6,497 nucleotides of DNA from Bacillota bacterium (GTDB taxonomy: Bacteria; Bacillota; Clostridia; Peptostreptococcales; Anaerovoracaceae), in contig JAEEGU010000072.1 in assembly GCA_016280485.1 (NCBI GenBank), positions 1 to 6,497 of the forward strand, in the 5' to 3' direction. The number at the start of each line of letters is the position of its first letter. Position 1 is the stretch's first letter. Under the pieces are notes generated by a model. That model made no database searches, was not told the origin of the DNA, and saw only the letters and a list, made by a program, of their open reading frames with translations. Both the position numbers and the translations under genes were made by a program. Shown in pieces: positions 5,392 to 6,497 of this stretch.

Positions 5392-6497
5392 TTAATTGTT
5401 TCCCATAGTAAAGATATAAATCGGATTCTGGCCGCTCATCAGATGATAATTACCCGCCTTTTTACCGCGCGCTACCGTCATCGAAACGATTTCCGTATTC
5501 TCAAATCCGAAATCCTCCATGACCTTTATCCATTCCGAAACGGATTCGAGCGCTATTGCGGTTGCAACGATTACGGCTCCCGGATTCTTTTTAAGAACCG
5601 AAGCAACTATATCGCGGGCATTTCCTGTGCTGCCACCGATGAACACGTGTGTCGGCGCAGGCAGCCCTTCCATTGCATCCGGCGCAAAGCCCTCGACAAC
5701 CGTCATATTTTCAGCGCCAAACGCTGCCATGTTCTTTCTTAAAAGCTCTGCGGCATTTTTCTTGCATTCTATTGCGTAGACATGTCCGCGAGTTGCAATC
5801 CGCGCCATTTCAATCGAAACGGAGCCTGTACCCGCGCCCACATCGTAGCAGATGCTGTCCGCATTTATGCCAAGCTTTGATAAGGAGACTGCTCTTACCT
5901 CCATTTTCGTCATAGGCACGACCTTTTCGCCATCCTCACCCATATTACGGAGGAATGCTTCATCCGGAAGGCCGTGAACCCTCGCTTTTTTGCTGTTTTC
6001 ATTGATAATCAGAGCTACCGACAGGGAATCGAAATCCCCATCACTACACTTCGCAAACTCTGCAGCGCTGCCGCTTACAATTTTTTCGTCATCATAGCTA
6101 AGCCTTTCTCCTACATACACCGTTACATCGCCAAGCCCCGCAGCTTCAAGTCTTTTGCCGATTTTCACTATTCCGTCGCTGCCCGCAGAAAGCACGAAAA
6201 CCTTTTCGTTTTGTCTTACTGCATCCGCAAGGTTACACTCGCGCCCGTGAAGGCTTGCAAGTACGACATCCTCGTAGGATATGCCAAGTCTTGAACACAT
6301 ATATGAAAAAGAGCTGATTCCCGGGATTACGTTTACACTGTAATCCTTGTATTTGCACGCGCACTCGCCACCTATGCCCATCAGCTGCAGCAGCTTCTTT
6401 GTACCGCTGTAAAATCCGGTGTCACCGGACATCAGGATGCAGAAGCGGCTGAATTGTGGGTTGTCATTGATGACCGCCAGAATCTTTTCGGCGGAGA
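5392..6497 (-). CDS. cbiET: CbiE-CbiT fusion: precorrin-6Y/cobalt-precorrin C5,C15-methyltransferase (decarboxylating), N-terminus missing
   Basis: The frame is open to the right edge: 21 further in-frame codons precede the first visible Met (ATG at 6432) and read ILMSGDTGFYSG across it. That is the internal SGDPGFY block of CbiE, so the Met is not the start. About 45-55 N-terminal residues, including the family's GxGPG motif, are probably outside. Numbered from that Met, the CbiE part runs to about 150 (VIPGISSFSYMCSRLG 35-50, LASLHGRE 58-65), and CbiT from about 170 to 346 (MTKMEVRAVSLSKLG 174-188; SAM-binding DVGAGTGSVSIE 197-208; acidic Glu222 at the end of the next strand; FIGGSTGN 264-271). 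CbiT methylates C15 and removes the C12 acetate carboxyl; CbiE methylates C5. Both are SAM-dependent and cytoplasmic. The fusion corresponds to CobL of the aerobic route, but the clostridial-style neighbours favour cobalt-precorrin substrates. It is the first gene here of the cobamide run, 15 bases before cbiB. Confidence 0.94.
   Translation of the reverse strand, partial: SAEKILAVINDNPQFSRFCILMSGDTGFYSGTKKLLQLMGIGGECACKYKDYSVNVIPGISSFSYMCSRLGISYEDVVLASLHGRECNLADAVRQNEKVFVLSAGSDGIVKIGKRLEAAGLGDVTVYVGERLSYDDEKIVSGSAAEFAKCSDGDFDSLSVALIINENSKKARVHGLPDEAFLRNMGEDGEKVVPMTKMEVRAVSLSKLGINADSICYDVGAGTGSVSIEMARIATRGHVYAIECKKNAAELLRKNMAAFGAENMTVVEGFAPDAMEGLPAPTHVFIGGSTGNARDIVASVLKKNPGAVIVATAIALESVSEWIKVMEDFGFENTEIVSMTVARGKKAGNYHLMSGQNPIYIFTMGNN

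Overview
The window is a run of six genes, all read on the minus strand, so transcription runs from high to low coordinates. Four are cobamide (vitamin B12) biosynthesis genes. They are followed by a diguanylate-cyclase-type signalling gene and then a membrane-anchored extracytoplasmic protein cut by the left edge. Mid-range GC, strong AGGAGG-like ribosome sites, a fused CbiE-CbiT protein and the clustering of cbiET, cbiB, cobD and cbiP suggest a Bacillota anaerobe of the class Clostridia (Lachnospiraceae-like). That placement is inferred from gene style, not from a marker gene.

Layout in transcription order: cbiET (6497 to 5392, N-terminus missing), cbiB (5376 to 4381), a 96-base gap with a small repeat cluster, cobD (4284 to 3181), cbiP/cobQ (3166 to 1685), a 55-base gap with a wobble-paired hairpin, a PAS-like/GGDEF protein (1629 to 748), a 50-base gap with inverted repeats, and a single-TM extracytoplasmic protein (697 to beyond position 1). 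There is no plus-strand gene and no stretch above 100 bases without a gene. I see no tRNA, rRNA, CRISPR array, insertion sequence, cobalamin riboswitch or classical U-tract terminator.

The four metabolic genes work together. CbiET methylates the corrin ring at C5 and C15 and decarboxylates the C12 acetate. CbiP amidates four side chains to give adenosylcobyric acid. CobD makes (R)-1-aminopropan-2-ol phosphate from threonine phosphate, and CbiB joins that linker to adenosylcobyric acid. Short gaps (14 to 15 bases) between cbiET/cbiB and cobD/cbiP fit one operon. The promoter, and any B12 riboswitch, must lie upstream beyond the right edge.

The points most worth a second look are: the two signalling-type genes directly behind the cobamide genes; the N-terminal extracytoplasmic domain of the left-edge gene, which I cannot assign firmly; the CCGG-based repeat cluster between cbiB and cobD; two adjacent perfect inverted repeats behind the GGDEF gene; an extra lysine-rich segment in CobD; and the cobD start, which should be the ATG at 4284 rather than an upstream TTG at 4308. 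Nothing here amounts to a clearly new biological system.
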